From Thermoguttaceae bacterium (lineage in GTDB: Bacteria; Planctomycetota; Planctomycetia; Pirellulales; Thermoguttaceae), in the NCBI GenBank assembly GCA_017407125.1, contig JAFQXE010000041.1, positions 1-62,700 on the forward strand: 62,700 nt of DNA, given 5' to 3'. A model generated the notes under the pieces. That model was not told the origin of the DNA, did not search any database, and saw nothing but the letters and a program-made list of their open reading frames with translations. Position 1 is the stretch's first letter, and the number at the start of each line of letters is the position of its first letter. The translations under genes were made by a program, and so were the position numbers. Below, piece after piece: positions 8,973-16,979 of the stretch.

Positions 8973-9392
8973 TCTATATTGAATTAAATTTTGTTAAGTT
9001 ACACTTTTTCCTGGTTGAAAATCGTTGAAGCGGCGCTCTTTTATCGAAATGACTCAATAACATTAGTATTTTCATTAAACAACAAAATCAAAAAATGTCA
9101 AGAGCTTGATCGATAAATTGTAATAAAAATACTTATTGTTACAGGTAACAAATTCAAATTTTATATAACCCATGAAAAATGCGTTATTCTAAATCAATCA
9201 CTCGTCTATACTTATGTTAAAAGTATTCATGACTGACATGATTGAAACTTGTTACTTTTGAGTTTGGCGTCAACTCATTATTAATATATGTGTACGCTGT
9301 GCGATACTTCAGCGTTAACTTTTTCATCAATTCTGACGTTTCGATTATGAGATTATTATATCCGTTAAAAAAGGGATAACAAGACAGGTATG

Positions 9393-9490
9393 ACAGGCGC
9401 TGTCGTACCTATTTCACAAAAAATCAGAAAAATGCCAGAAAAGTTTTAAATGTTACGCCATATACTTTTTATTTGGCGCAAAGAAGCGGG
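9393..9490 (+). repeat. 98-bp direct repeat, copy A (left of GH31 gene)
   Basis: This 98-bp segment begins ACAGGCGCTGTCGTACC and ends GGCGCAAAGAAGCGGG. It recurs at 13771-13868 in the same orientation with 93 of 98 bases identical and no gaps. Beyond the 98 bp a weaker similarity continues for roughly another 100 bp, with shared GGGAGCGG, GCGGACTG and GCGCCTC blocks. The two copies bracket the GH31 gene. Confidence 0.85.
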
Positions 9491-9546
9491 CAAAGACGTC
9501 CGCAAACAGATCTCAACCATGCGAAATCAAGATAAAAAGCGACCAC

Positions 9547-9721
9547 CGGGAGCGGTTTCAATACGTCTCGCGCGGTAGCGCGGACTGGGAGCGGCGCCTC
9601 GCCAGCGACCAACGGGAGCGGTTTCAATACGTCTCGCGCGGCAGCGCGGACTGGGAGCGGCGCCTCGCCGCCGACCAACGGGTGCGGTTTCAATACGTCT
9701 TGCGCGGCAGCGCGGACTGGC
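9547..9721 (+). repeat. 66-bp tandem repeat, about 2.7 copies
   Basis: Units begin CGGGAGCGG at 9547, 9613 and CGGGTGCGG at 9679, so the period is exactly 66 bp. Units 1 and 2 differ at only a few positions and unit 3 is cut short. Because 66 is divisible by three, every reading frame through it yields a 22-residue repeat, which creates spurious open frames. Confidence 0.8.
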
Positions 9722-9807
9722 TTCCCCGCCTACGGGGGCGGACGACACGTCCGCGAACCAGCGGGGCGACGCAGTTTTCCACGTTCTCAAAACTTTTGGA
9801 GGCTTCC

Positions 9808-9886
9808 GCTTTTCCTTGACGGCTACGCCGTCAAGATGGACTCCGAGGGCGGAGTCCATCCGGGGGAGATTTTCGGCTTCGTCGAT
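9808..9886 (+). repeat. Two-hairpin dispersed element, copy 1
   Basis: Hairpin 1 (9815-9835) is CTTGACGGC-TAC-GCCGTCAAG. Hairpin 2 (9836-9859) follows at once as ATGGACTCCG-AGGG-CGGAGTCCAT. The element then continues CATCCGGGGGAGATTTTC. A second copy lies inverted at 48865-48945 with the same order of parts, but its second stem has different bases that still pair perfectly. Confidence 0.75.
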
Positions 9887-9912
9887 TTGGTATGCATGCC
9901 TCGCGGCGGTTT

Positions 9913-9974
9913 GTTCGCCTAACGGCGAATGCGTAATTCCGCGTCCGTTGGACGCTCCATTACCGCCTTCCATT
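9913..9974 (+). repeat. REP-like palindromic element, copy 1
   Basis: A short hairpin TTCGCC-taac-GGCGAA is followed by a conserved tail TGCGTAATTCCG, then CGTTGG-CGCTCCATTACC and GCCTTCCATT. Near-identical copies lie at 16051-16112 and 36736-36796, and a partial one ends at about 41925. All copies have the same orientation. Confidence 0.8.
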
Positions 9975-9975
9975 T

Positions 9976-10007
9976 AAAAATCCGTAAAATCCGTGTGCGA
10001 ACTGACC
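9976..10007 (-). repeat. Period-9 ATCCGT repeat at the 3' end of the GH31 gene
   Basis: AAAATCCGT units precede GTGTGCGAACTGACC just past the GH31 stop. The same sequence recurs at 14079-14123 and 25962-26005, each time immediately downstream of a leftward gene. The position suggests a 3'-UTR element or a favoured insertion site. Confidence 0.65.
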
Positions 10008-10012
10008 CGCAC

Positions 10013-13000
10013 TCAGTTCAATCGGGTGATAATTCTGAATTTAACTTCAATCCACGAACGCATGCGCGTGACGAACTCTGGCGTGAACGTATTTTCAAGC
10101 CGCGGCCAGTCCTTCTCCGCAAATTCCTTCAACGCGGCGTCGCGATCGGCAAGCAACTTCGCCGCATCGTCGGGATGCGCCGCAATCGCATCGCGCGTCT
10201 TCCAGATGACCTGCCACGAAGTCGGAAGGTTGGCGGCGGCTTTCGGCCAACCACGACCGGCGAGGGCAAGCCTGAAGTCCTCCGTAAGAGCGGCAATGCG
10301 GGTGTGTTCGCCCTTCAAACCCGAAAGATAAGAGGCCGTCATACAGGCAAGCTCAGGATACGCCAGCTCCACCACCGTCTCGTGAGCGCCGTCCTGCGGC
10401 GGCGTCTTCACCACCACGGCAAGGTCCTCCGCGTCGTATTCCCACGAGCACTGTTTGCCATTTACCTTCACAGCCCGCGGCAATGCCGCAAGCGGGAACT
10501 TCAGCGTGTAGGTCCCTTTGCGCGGCGAAATCGTCACGCGGTTCCCCTCGCGGCGGATTGTCGTGCGGCGGAAGTTCGTCGCATAGTCGGCGTTGTCGCC
10601 GTCATCCTCGTAGATAGAAGTGGAAAATACACTTCCCTCTACACGTTCTACATGTTCTACACCGCCAAAATCTTGACAGGGCGCGCAGAAGAGTACGAGG
10701 TCGTCGGTACCGGGATTGCCGAGGCGGTTGACGGAATCCGGGTACATCGGAATCACCGCGCCTGCCTTCACGAACCACGGCGTCTCCTCCACCGTGTAGC
10801 CGCGCGTCAGCTTGCGCCCGCCCTCCACAATCTCGCCGCGCGAGGCATCGTACCACGCGCCCTTCGGCAGCCACACTTCCACCTCCGCCTCCTTCGTTAC
10901 AGGATCGACAGGCTTCGTGACGGGCGCGACGAGGATGTCGTCGCCGAACATGTACTGGTTGATCGCCTCGTATGCGGCATCCTCCTCCGGCCAGTCATAG
11001 TACATCGGACGGCACAGGCACACGCCCGTGTCGTACGCCTGCCGCGCGGCGGTGTAGATGTAGGGCGCAAGGCGATAGCGCAGGCGGTACGTCTCGCGCA
11101 GGATGAAGAAGTGGTCGGCGTACTTCCACGGACGGCGCTCAGCCAGGGAGTCCTTGGACGGATGGGTGCGGAAGATGGGCGTGAACACGCCGCATTGCAT
11201 CCAGCGCGTGAACAGCTCGCCGTTTTCCTCACGCTTGAACTGGGGACGGTTGTGTCCGCCGAGATCGTGCCCCCAGTAGCCGTAGCCCACGTTCGAGGCG
11301 GTGGCGGTGAACCACGGAATCGCCTCAAGCATCCGCCACGAGCTTTCTCCGTCGCCGGAAAAGCCGATCTGGTAGCGGTGCGAGCCGAGTCCTCCCCAGC
11401 GGTGGTAGATGATCGGACGCTTCACGCCGCCGTCCCGCAACCGCGTTGCATCGTGCGTGGCGAAGAGGTGGTTGAGCCAGAAGGTGTTGCTCAACGTCGG
11501 CTTGCCCTTCGACATCAGCCACTGCTGCCAGTCGAGCCAGAAGCAGTCCACGCCCAGCGCCTCCAGCGGTTCGATGATATCCTTGAAATAGACTTCCGCC
11601 CAGCGCTCCTCGTCACCCCGGTACGGGATGACGCCCTTGCCCTTCCAACCGTAGTCCTTCGCGAAGCGGGGAAAGACGTCCTCGCAGTCCGGGATGCCGC
11701 ACGCGGGGTGCATGTTGAGCGGCGCGTGCAGTCCCTCGTCATGCAGGAAGCGGAACATCCCCGCGGGATCTGGAAAGTAGCGTTTGTTCCACGTGTAGCC
11801 GCCCCAGCCCCACATCTGACCGCCAAGCGGCTGGACCATGTCGGGACGCTCCGCAATGTCCCAGTTTTCGTGCCAGTACATCTCGATCACGCACACGTCC
11901 ACCGGGATGCCGACGGAATTCATCTCGCGCACGGCTTGGCGGTAGTCGGACTCGGTGTCGTTCCAGAACCGGCTCCACCAGTAGCCAAACGCCCACCTCG
12001 GCGGCAGCGGGATGCGCCCAGCCACCTTCACGTAGTCGCCAAGACATCCCTTGTAGTCATGCCCGTATGCGAACACCGTCAAGTCTTGGTACGCGTCCTT
12101 CTCGCGCCGCGGACGCTCCTCCACCCATTCTTTCCAGTAGTCGCCGCCCTTCACGAAAAGCGGCTTGTTCGTATCATCTACAACGGTTACACCGCGCCGT
12201 GACAAGATGCCCTTCTCCATGCGCGGCAAAAGGTCCTGGATGCTGCTGCGTCCGTCGATGGTGCGCATCGTGCCAAGCAGGTTCGCCTTGTCCTCTTCAA
12301 GCGCAGCCACGCCGTTCACCGTCAGGTTCTCGGCGGAGAACGGACCGCCCTTCCACTCCACGCGCATCCTCTCCGTCTCGATCACCGCGCCGTCGCCCTT
12401 GCGCGTGAACGCATGCTTGACCGGCGGCATCGCGCGATTGATAAAGGTGAGGCTCGGACGATCCTCGAACGAACCGTCCTCGCTCCATTCGCAGCGGATC
12501 ATGCGGTCCGTGAGAAGCGTAAAACGCGCCTTGCCGACGATCTCCGTGTTGCCGAGCGCCACCGCACACGATGCGGCGCAGACGGCCTCGGAGCCTTCCA
12601 CTTCCGCGCCCGCCTTGCCGGAGAAGGCAAGCGCGCCCGTTCCCGCGTTGGCGAACGCCTTGCGCGAGACAGTATCCCACAACACGCCCTCGCCGCCTCT
12701 TCTTGCGGGAACGAGATTTATTATCGCCTTGCCATTCGCATCGTCAAGACGTACTGAATACCACTTCGCGTGACAGTAACGCTGCGAAAGTCCGCGATTG
12801 CAGTCATCATTCCACGAACAGCCGAGCAGAATCGTCCCGGCATCTGTATGGGAGCCGATCGAATCCGACGCCAGGTCGCTCATCACGGTCTTGCCGTCAA
12901 GCATGGCTGTGCGATTCGCAAGCGCGATGGCGTGCGGCGCATTGAGGTCGCCGAGCGAGAACATGAGGTCAGGCGTCTTGCCATCCGCCTTCAGCGACTC

Positions 13001-13555
13001 GCCGCGATAGCGCATGTAGAACTGCCCGTCGGCGCCGTTCGCCTTGCGTCCGATGGTGAAATCATCAGTCGGCAGGCTGCCGATCAGCGATGCCCAAGCG
13101 TTATCATCCGCCTTCTGATAGTCGTTAGGAGAATACTGGAACTTGATCGAAAGTCCGTGAACATCCGTCGCCTTGATGCCGGTGTCAATGTACTGGTTCT
13201 TCCCCACATACACCCATCCGCCCTCTTCGAGAAGCCGTACCTTGCCCGTCGCGAGAACGCGGAAAGAGCGCCCCTCGGGAATGCCCGCGCGATTGAACTC
13301 GTAAACAGAATCCGAAGAAGGAATCGTCCCCGAATACTGAACGCGGTTGGCGGCGGGCCATGCGTTCAGGTCGGTTCCCCTGTCTGCAGAATCCCAGACA
13401 AGGTACAGGCCTGAAGCGCCGTCAAGCGCGCGGGACGAATCCGTGACCTTGATCGCATTCTGCGAAAGGGAAAGTTCGAGCGACGGAACCGCCGCCTGCG
13501 CTGCCAGTTGCGCAAAGAGCGCCACTGCAGCGCCGATCATCAGTAGTTTTCTCAT
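10013..13555 (-). CDS. Secreted GH31-family glycosidase with N-terminal LamG-like domain
   Basis: This 1180-residue exported enzyme most likely hydrolyses alpha-linked glucosides or xylosides outside the cytoplasm. A signal peptide (residues 1-22) is followed by a concanavalin/LamG-like region (about 110-300, with YVGKNQYIDTGI and LVPARRGGEGVLWD), an N-terminal beta-sandwich (about 335-490) and the GH31 barrel (about 500-880). The expected nucleophile is D675 in FWLDWQQW and the acid/base is D735 in GFSGDGESS; YWGHDLGGHN lies downstream. AAAGGA precedes the ATG. The gene is markedly richer in G+C than its neighbours and lies between 98-bp direct repeats. From memory, its N-terminal style resembles Kiritimatiellota secreted proteins, so horizontal acquisition is plausible. 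The exact substrate is unknown. Confidence 0.9.
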   Translation of the reverse strand: MRKLLMIGAAVALFAQLAAQAAVPSLELSLSQNAIKVTDSSRALDGASGLYLVWDSADRGTDLNAWPAANRVQYSGTIPSSDSVYEFNRAGIPEGRSFRVLATGKVRLLEEGGWVYVGKNQYIDTGIKATDVHGLSIKFQYSPNDYQKADDNAWASLIGSLPTDDFTIGRKANGADGQFYMRYRGESLKADGKTPDLMFSLGDLNAPHAIALANRTAMLDGKTVMSDLASDSIGSHTDAGTILLGCSWNDDCNRGLSQRYCHAKWYSVRLDDANGKAIINLVPARRGGEGVLWDTVSRKAFANAGTGALAFSGKAGAEVEGSEAVCAASCAVALGNTEIVGKARFTLLTDRMIRCEWSEDGSFEDRPSLTFINRAMPPVKHAFTRKGDGAVIETERMRVEWKGGPFSAENLTVNGVAALEEDKANLLGTMRTIDGRSSIQDLLPRMEKGILSRRGVTVVDDTNKPLFVKGGDYWKEWVEERPRREKDAYQDLTVFAYGHDYKGCLGDYVKVAGRIPLPPRWAFGYWWSRFWNDTESDYRQAVREMNSVGIPVDVCVIEMYWHENWDIAERPDMVQPLGGQMWGWGGYTWNKRYFPDPAGMFRFLHDEGLHAPLNMHPACGIPDCEDVFPRFAKDYGWKGKGVIPYRGDEERWAEVYFKDIIEPLEALGVDCFWLDWQQWLMSKGKPTLSNTFWLNHLFATHDATRLRDGGVKRPIIYHRWGGLGSHRYQIGFSGDGESSWRMLEAIPWFTATASNVGYGYWGHDLGGHNRPQFKREENGELFTRWMQCGVFTPIFRTHPSKDSLAERRPWKYADHFFILRETYRLRYRLAPYIYTAARQAYDTGVCLCRPMYYDWPEEDAAYEAINQYMFGDDILVAPVTKPVDPVTKEAEVEVWLPKGAWYDASRGEIVEGGRKLTRGYTVEETPWFVKAGAVIPMYPDSVNRLGNPGTDDLVLFCAPCQDFGGVEHVERVEGSVFSTSIYEDDGDNADYATNFRRTTIRREGNRVTISPRKGTYTLKFPLAALPRAVKVNGKQCSWEYDAEDLAVVVKTPPQDGAHETVVELAYPELACMTASYLSGLKGEHTRIAALTEDFRLALAGRGWPKAAANLPTSWQVIWKTRDAIAAHPDDAAKLLADRDAALKEFAEKDWPRLENTFTPEFVTRMRSWIEVKFRIITRLN

Positions 13556-13770
13556 ATTAGCGTTTCCTTTCGAAGTTCGCCCTTTCGCGCGGGTTATAGT
13601 TTAATGTGGAAATGTGAAAATGTTGCCAAGGGAGGTCATGCGCGAAAGCGCCACGCGCATTCCTGCGCGCGTTTTGCACGATTTTACTGTACACGTACGC
13701 AAACATGACGCTATTATACACTATTTGGCGCTTCGCAGTCAAGGGGGTAAGGTGCGTTCTTCTGGGTTTA

Positions 13771-13868
13771 ACAGGCGCTGTCGTACCTATTTCACAAAAA
13801 ATCAGAAAAATGTCAGAAAAATTTTAAATGTTACACCATTTTCTTTTTATTTGGCGCAAAGAAGCGGG
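13771..13868 (+). repeat. 98-bp direct repeat, copy B (right of GH31 gene)
   Basis: It matches copy A at 9393-9490 in 93 of 98 positions, with the same length and orientation. The interval from the start of A to the end of B is about 4.5 kb and contains only the GH31 gene plus repeat DNA. Confidence 0.85.
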
Positions 13869-14078
13869 GGAGATGACCTCAGACAGCGATCAACGAAGTG
13901 AAATCGGTAGAAAAAAGCAACCAGCGGGAGCGGTGGTAATAAAAGATTCGCGCAGCAACGCGGACTGAGAGCTGCGCCTCCCGCTCTTTTTTGAAAAAAA
14001 GGTTCTTCCCCTCTAACTCCCCTTTCCAAAAAACTTTAGTAAGGAGAGAATATAAAGTAAGAACAGCGTAAACCAATC

Positions 14079-14123
14079 GGCGAAAATCCGTTTAATCCGT
14101 AAAATCCGTGTGCGGACTGAGCC
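14079..14123 (-). repeat. Period-9 ATCCGT repeat at the 3' end of a lipoprotein gene
   Basis: Three 9-bp units, AAAATCCGT, TTAATCCGT and AAAATCCGT, are followed by GTGCGGACTGAGCC. This is the second of three copies located just downstream of leftward genes. Confidence 0.65.
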
Positions 14124-14138
14124 GGCAAAACCTACGAT

Positions 14139-15002
14139 TTACCGCTGATCCGCCAGGTTGACCATCGGCGCTCCGAGGTTTTGCGGGATGCCCCATGTTG
14201 CCAGCGTGTCGGTCGAAATCCGGTTGAGGTCGAACGTACCCAGGTCGATTGAGAGTTTGAAGTTGTCACGCGGTGAGAAGATGTCGATTTTCTGCGGGGC
14301 GTAAATCCCGTTGAGGGCGTCCCGGCGAACGGCGCGGGTTGTGGCGTCGACGACCAGATAGTTGTTGGAATCGTAAATGCGCTGGGCGGCGATGGTGGCA
14401 GTGCGGCGGTCTACGTAGACGACGCGGGTAATCATGCCTTTCGGGGTCTGCTCCTGAGCGCGCAGTTCGTAAAACAGACCGTCGCTGGTCGGGCGCGGTC
14501 CTCGCCAGGACAGAGTCGGGTCAAGCGGCTTGACGCCCAGGGCTTCAATAACCCAGCTCGGCTCGATGGGCAGCTGGCTTGACGCCGCCGTCTGCGAGTA
14601 CTGATCGTGCCGGCAGTAGTACACGCCCGGTCTTTCGTCGCGGGCGATCCAGAACCAGAACAGTTCCGGGTTCGATCCCATGTCGAATTCCTTGCCGGTT
14701 ATGTTCGTCTTGGCGGAAATGTGCAGATAGTTGGGCTTATGATAGACGATGTCCGCCGACAGCTGAGGCGTTCGCGGCATGGAAACGGACGCGGAATGCG
14801 CGCTGAGCGAGTCGATCTGCTCGTTCTGACGGTTGACAGCCGCGATAATATCCGCCGCCGAGGCGTTAGGCGGAATCAGCGCGGTCGACGGCGCCTGCGA
14901 GACGTTGTTTCGTCTCCACGGCACAGTCAAATTGACGCTCCGGCAGCTGACGCTCGTCAGCGCGACCAAAAGCAATGCGACAGAAACGTAAACTCTGGAC
15001 AT
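14139..15002 (-). CDS. Putative lipoprotein with a LolA/LolB-like fold
   Basis: This protein has 287 residues. The ATG at 15002 gives a short signal MSRVYVSVALLLVALTSVSC, with C20 as a likely lipidated cysteine, although Ser at -3 makes the lipobox imperfect. A GTG start at 15047 would add 15 residues. The mature part has an Asn/Gln-rich helix (AAVNRQNEQIDSLSA) followed by alternating strands such as LSADIVYHKPNYLHISAKT and VVYVDRRTATIAAQRIYD, which resembles the outer-membrane lipoprotein carrier fold. The role may be lipoprotein or lipid handling at the envelope; this is inferred from the fold pattern only. It stands alone, with repeats on both sides. Confidence 0.6.
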   Translation of the reverse strand: MSRVYVSVALLLVALTSVSCRSVNLTVPWRRNNVSQAPSTALIPPNASAADIIAAVNRQNEQIDSLSAHSASVSMPRTPQLSADIVYHKPNYLHISAKTNITGKEFDMGSNPELFWFWIARDERPGVYYCRHDQYSQTAASSQLPIEPSWVIEALGVKPLDPTLSWRGPRPTSDGLFYELRAQEQTPKGMITRVVYVDRRTATIAAQRIYDSNNYLVVDATTRAVRRDALNGIYAPQKIDIFSPRDNFKLSIDLGTFDLNRISTDTLATWGIPQNLGAPMVNLADQR

Positions 15003-15232
15003 CTGGGATAAAGTTGCGAGAGGCGTAATTTCCGGGGGCTTACGCACCCCGGCTCGCCTACTAATTATATACCGCGATACATTCGCCTAGAAACTATATA
15101 GGTTATTTTTTACGATTTGTAAAGAGAAGTTTCAAAAAAAGAGCAAAAAAACAACGAGGAAAGACGGTTGGGGAGACTGGGTAAAATCTAACGATTGCTG
15201 ACGAGCTTTTCAACGTCCAATCTCTAAGCTCT

Positions 15233-15283
15233 TTTCCCAAAAATTCCCAGAATATTCCCAGCCTCTCCCAGAATCCTCCCTGT
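15233..15283 (-). repeat. Degenerate period-10 tandem array, second copy
   Basis: On the minus strand this reads as repeated CTGGGA cores (GATTCTGGGA, GAGGCTGGGA, ATATTCTGGGA, ATTTTTGGGA). It resembles the array at 695-748, including the GGATTCTGGGA core and an adjacent TAATTATTA tract. It lies just downstream of the small membrane protein gene at 15312-15833. Confidence 0.55.
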
Positions 15284-15311
15284 TAATTGTAATAATTATC
15301 TGTTAATAACG

Positions 15312-15833
15312 CTAGTAATACACAAACCAGACGTGTATTCGTTCGTTTTCGTCAGACGGGAATTCCGCGACGATTTCCCAAATTTTTCCATAACTTTGTT
15401 TTTTGAATGGACTTTGGTATTTCTTATACGAACAACCGGGACGAAGCATATCTTCTTGATATTCTATATCGCAGTCTTTCACATTAGACAGGGCTTCATC
15501 TGCTGGCAAATCTTCCATTGGGAACCGTTCCGGCGGAAAAAGCTGGGCAAATTCTTCTGGCGTTGCATACAGTTCGCCGCGAAATATTGTATCTCGAAAG
15601 CCATGCCATTCTTGAAATCGAACCCATTCTATCGATTCCGGAATCGTTATCTTGAAAACCTTTTCATAATGAGCTCTTTGTTCCGGATTCCAGGAATTTA
15701 CATTAAGAGCGCCGGAATGTTTTATTGCAACGACAATCATCATAGCAATTGGTCCGATAATCGCACAGACAGTTATAAAAACCAATGCGTATCCAATCAA
15801 ATTTATTATCCATTGAACAATTGTTTTGATCAT
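15312..15833 (-). CDS. Small membrane-anchored hypothetical protein
   Basis: I do not recognise this 173-residue protein. A single N-terminal hydrophobic segment (about residues 7-37, IVQWIINLIGYALVFITVCA onward) is followed by a soluble domain rich in Glu, Phe and aromatic residues (for example EWVRFQEWHGFRDTIFRGEL), probably outside the cytoplasm. The ATG at 15833 is preceded by AAAGGT. A GTG 45 nt upstream is possible but less likely. It has no operon partner: the neighbouring lipoprotein gene lies 309 bp downstream, with a period-10 repeat between them. Confidence 0.6.
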   Translation of the reverse strand: MIKTIVQWIINLIGYALVFITVCAIIGPIAMMIVVAIKHSGALNVNSWNPEQRAHYEKVFKITIPESIEWVRFQEWHGFRDTIFRGELYATPEEFAQLFPPERFPMEDLPADEALSNVKDCDIEYQEDMLRPGCSYKKYQSPFKKQSYGKIWEIVAEFPSDENERIHVWFVYY

Positions 15834-15973
15834 AGTTTTACCTTTGACAGAAAAATGATTTTCCGATATGTAATCCACGGAGCGACTTTTATTTTGATTA
15901 TATTATTCCATTTACCAAAAGTCAATAGCCCGGGTATTGACATTTAAAATTAAATGGAATAAAATTTTGTATA

Positions 15974-16004
15974 TAGTGCATAGTGCGTAGTGCATAGTGC
16001 ATAG
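15974..16004 (+). repeat. Period-7 tandem array (TAGTGCA)n
   Basis: Four units, TAGTGCA, TAGTGCG, TAGTGCA and TAGTGCA, are followed by a partial TAG. It is one of at least thirteen period-7 arrays in the window. Confidence 0.75.
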
Positions 16005-16050
16005 TATTTAGAACGTAAAGCGTATTGCTTAAATTCAACCCCTAACGATT

Positions 16051-16112
16051 GTTCGCCTGTCGGCGAATGCGTAATTCCGCTCCCGTTGGTCGCTTCATTA
16101 CCGCCTTTCATT
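16051..16112 (+). repeat. REP-like palindromic element, copy 2
   Basis: The hairpin TTCGCC-tgtc-GGCGAA is followed by the conserved tail ending GCCTTTCATT. The loop differs from copy 1 (taac) while the stem is unchanged. It ends 22 bp before the glycerophosphodiesterase start codon, so it would be in that gene's 5' leader. Confidence 0.8.
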
Positions 16113-16133
16113 CAACCCCTACACCTACCTTCC

Positions 16134-16979
16134 ATGAAACACCGCTTAATCATCTCCCTTGCCGTATTGTTTGTTTTGACGTTCAGCGCAGTTTGCGCTC
16201 AGGCTCAGCTGCCGGAAATCGCCGGTCGAATTCGTTCGATGGCGCATCGCGGCGACTTGCACAACGCTCCCGAGAACACGATTCCCAGCTTTAAGCTGGC
16301 GATTGCGACGGGAATCGACTCCTGCGAGTTCGACGTTCAGCGGACGAAAGACGGCGTTCTCGTTTTGAGTCACGACGCGTCTTTGGCTCGCGCCAGCGCC
16401 GGCGCATGCACAGCTAAAATCGCCGACATGACCTTTGAGGAAGTCCGGAAAGTGGACGTCGGCGCCTATATGGGCGACAAATGGAAGGGAACGCAAGTCC
16501 CCACGCTGGACGAGACGCTTGACCTGTTCCAGGGATCCGGCTGCATTCCGATAATCGAAATCAAGGTCTTTGGAACGGAACGTCAGATCGCGGACTCGAT
16601 TATCGCCCACGACATGGTGAAGGAAGTGGCGATTGTCTCGTTTAATCACGAGTCCATTCGGCTCATGCAGCAGTTCTGCCCGGGAATTTACGCCTATCGC
16701 AACGGCGGCGCCCGCAACGGCATGACGGACGAACAGTACGTCCAGTGGTTTATCGACAGCCAAAAGGACTGCCCGTACAAGGTCGCCAACCCGGCATGGG
16801 GCGACATGAAAAACGTCAACACGGTTAAACTGCTCAAGACGGCTGGATTCACCGTCAGTACGTGGATTATCGACGACCCCAAACTCATCAACGACCTGCT
16901 CGACGCCGGAATCGACACCATGACGACAAACCGCCCCGCGGTGATGGTGGAAGTGTTTAAGGCGCGTGAGGGGAAATAG
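16134..16979 (+). CDS. Secreted glycerophosphodiester phosphodiesterase family protein
   Basis: This 281-residue exported enzyme should hydrolyse glycerophosphodiesters (deacylated phospholipids) to an alcohol and glycerol-3-phosphate. The signal peptide MKHRLIISLAVLFVLTFSAV ends near AQA. The mature protein opens with the family signature SMAHRGDLHNAPENTIPSF, followed by EFDVQRTKDGVLVLSHD, which holds the catalytic His pair and acidic metal ligands, then IEIKVFG. The C-terminal VSTWIIDDP and DTMTTNRP motifs also fit. The frame extends 16 codons upstream into a REP-like repeat; the ATG at 16134 gives the proper signal peptide. No clear ribosome binding site is seen. Confidence 0.88.
   Translation: MKHRLIISLAVLFVLTFSAVCAQAQLPEIAGRIRSMAHRGDLHNAPENTIPSFKLAIATGIDSCEFDVQRTKDGVLVLSHDASLARASAGACTAKIADMTFEEVRKVDVGAYMGDKWKGTQVPTLDETLDLFQGSGCIPIIEIKVFGTERQIADSIIAHDMVKEVAIVSFNHESIRLMQQFCPGIYAYRNGGARNGMTDEQYVQWFIDSQKDCPYKVANPAWGDMKNVNTVKLLKTAGFTVSTWIIDDPKLINDLLDAGIDTMTTNRPAVMVEVFKAREGK

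Larger units (their letters stand above)
8973..10012. other. Intergenic region: cas promoter zone and dense repeats
   Basis: The left half (8973-9390) is A+T-rich, without a convincing frame, and should hold the promoter of the cas operon. The right half is a patchwork of repeats: 98-bp direct repeat A (9393-9490), a 66-bp tandem array (9547-9721), a two-hairpin element (9808-9886), a REP-like element (9913-9974) and a period-9 ATCCGT array (9976-10007). Open frames on both strands across 9469-9973 simply translate these repeats and are not called as genes. Confidence 0.75.
13556..14138. other. Intergenic region right of the GH31 gene
   Basis: No supported gene. It contains direct repeat B (13771-13868), a diverged continuation of the same repeat to about 13980, and the period-9 ATCCGT element at 14079-14123. 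The stretch 13556-13740 upstream of the GH31 start should carry its promoter; I could not pick out a clear one. Confidence 0.65.

Noticed and set aside
8973..9390. A small gene or structured RNA between cas3 and the repeats
   Set aside because: I found no open frame with a start signal and no clear stable fold; it is only A+T-rich.
9547..9721. The 66-bp array as a second CRISPR
   Set aside because: Units are near-identical over the full period, so there are no unique spacers between short repeats.
9469..9973. Open frames on the minus strand through the repeat region (74 and 148 codons)
   Set aside because: They are translations of the 66-bp tandem array and neighbouring repeats; no ribosome binding site or family resemblance.
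9929..12202. A 757-codon open frame on the plus strand across the GH31 gene
   Set aside because: It is antisense to a gene with signal peptide, full GH31 catalytic motifs and a ribosome binding site; its product is Arg/His/Val-rich and has no recognisable motif, as expected for a shadow frame in G+C-rich DNA.
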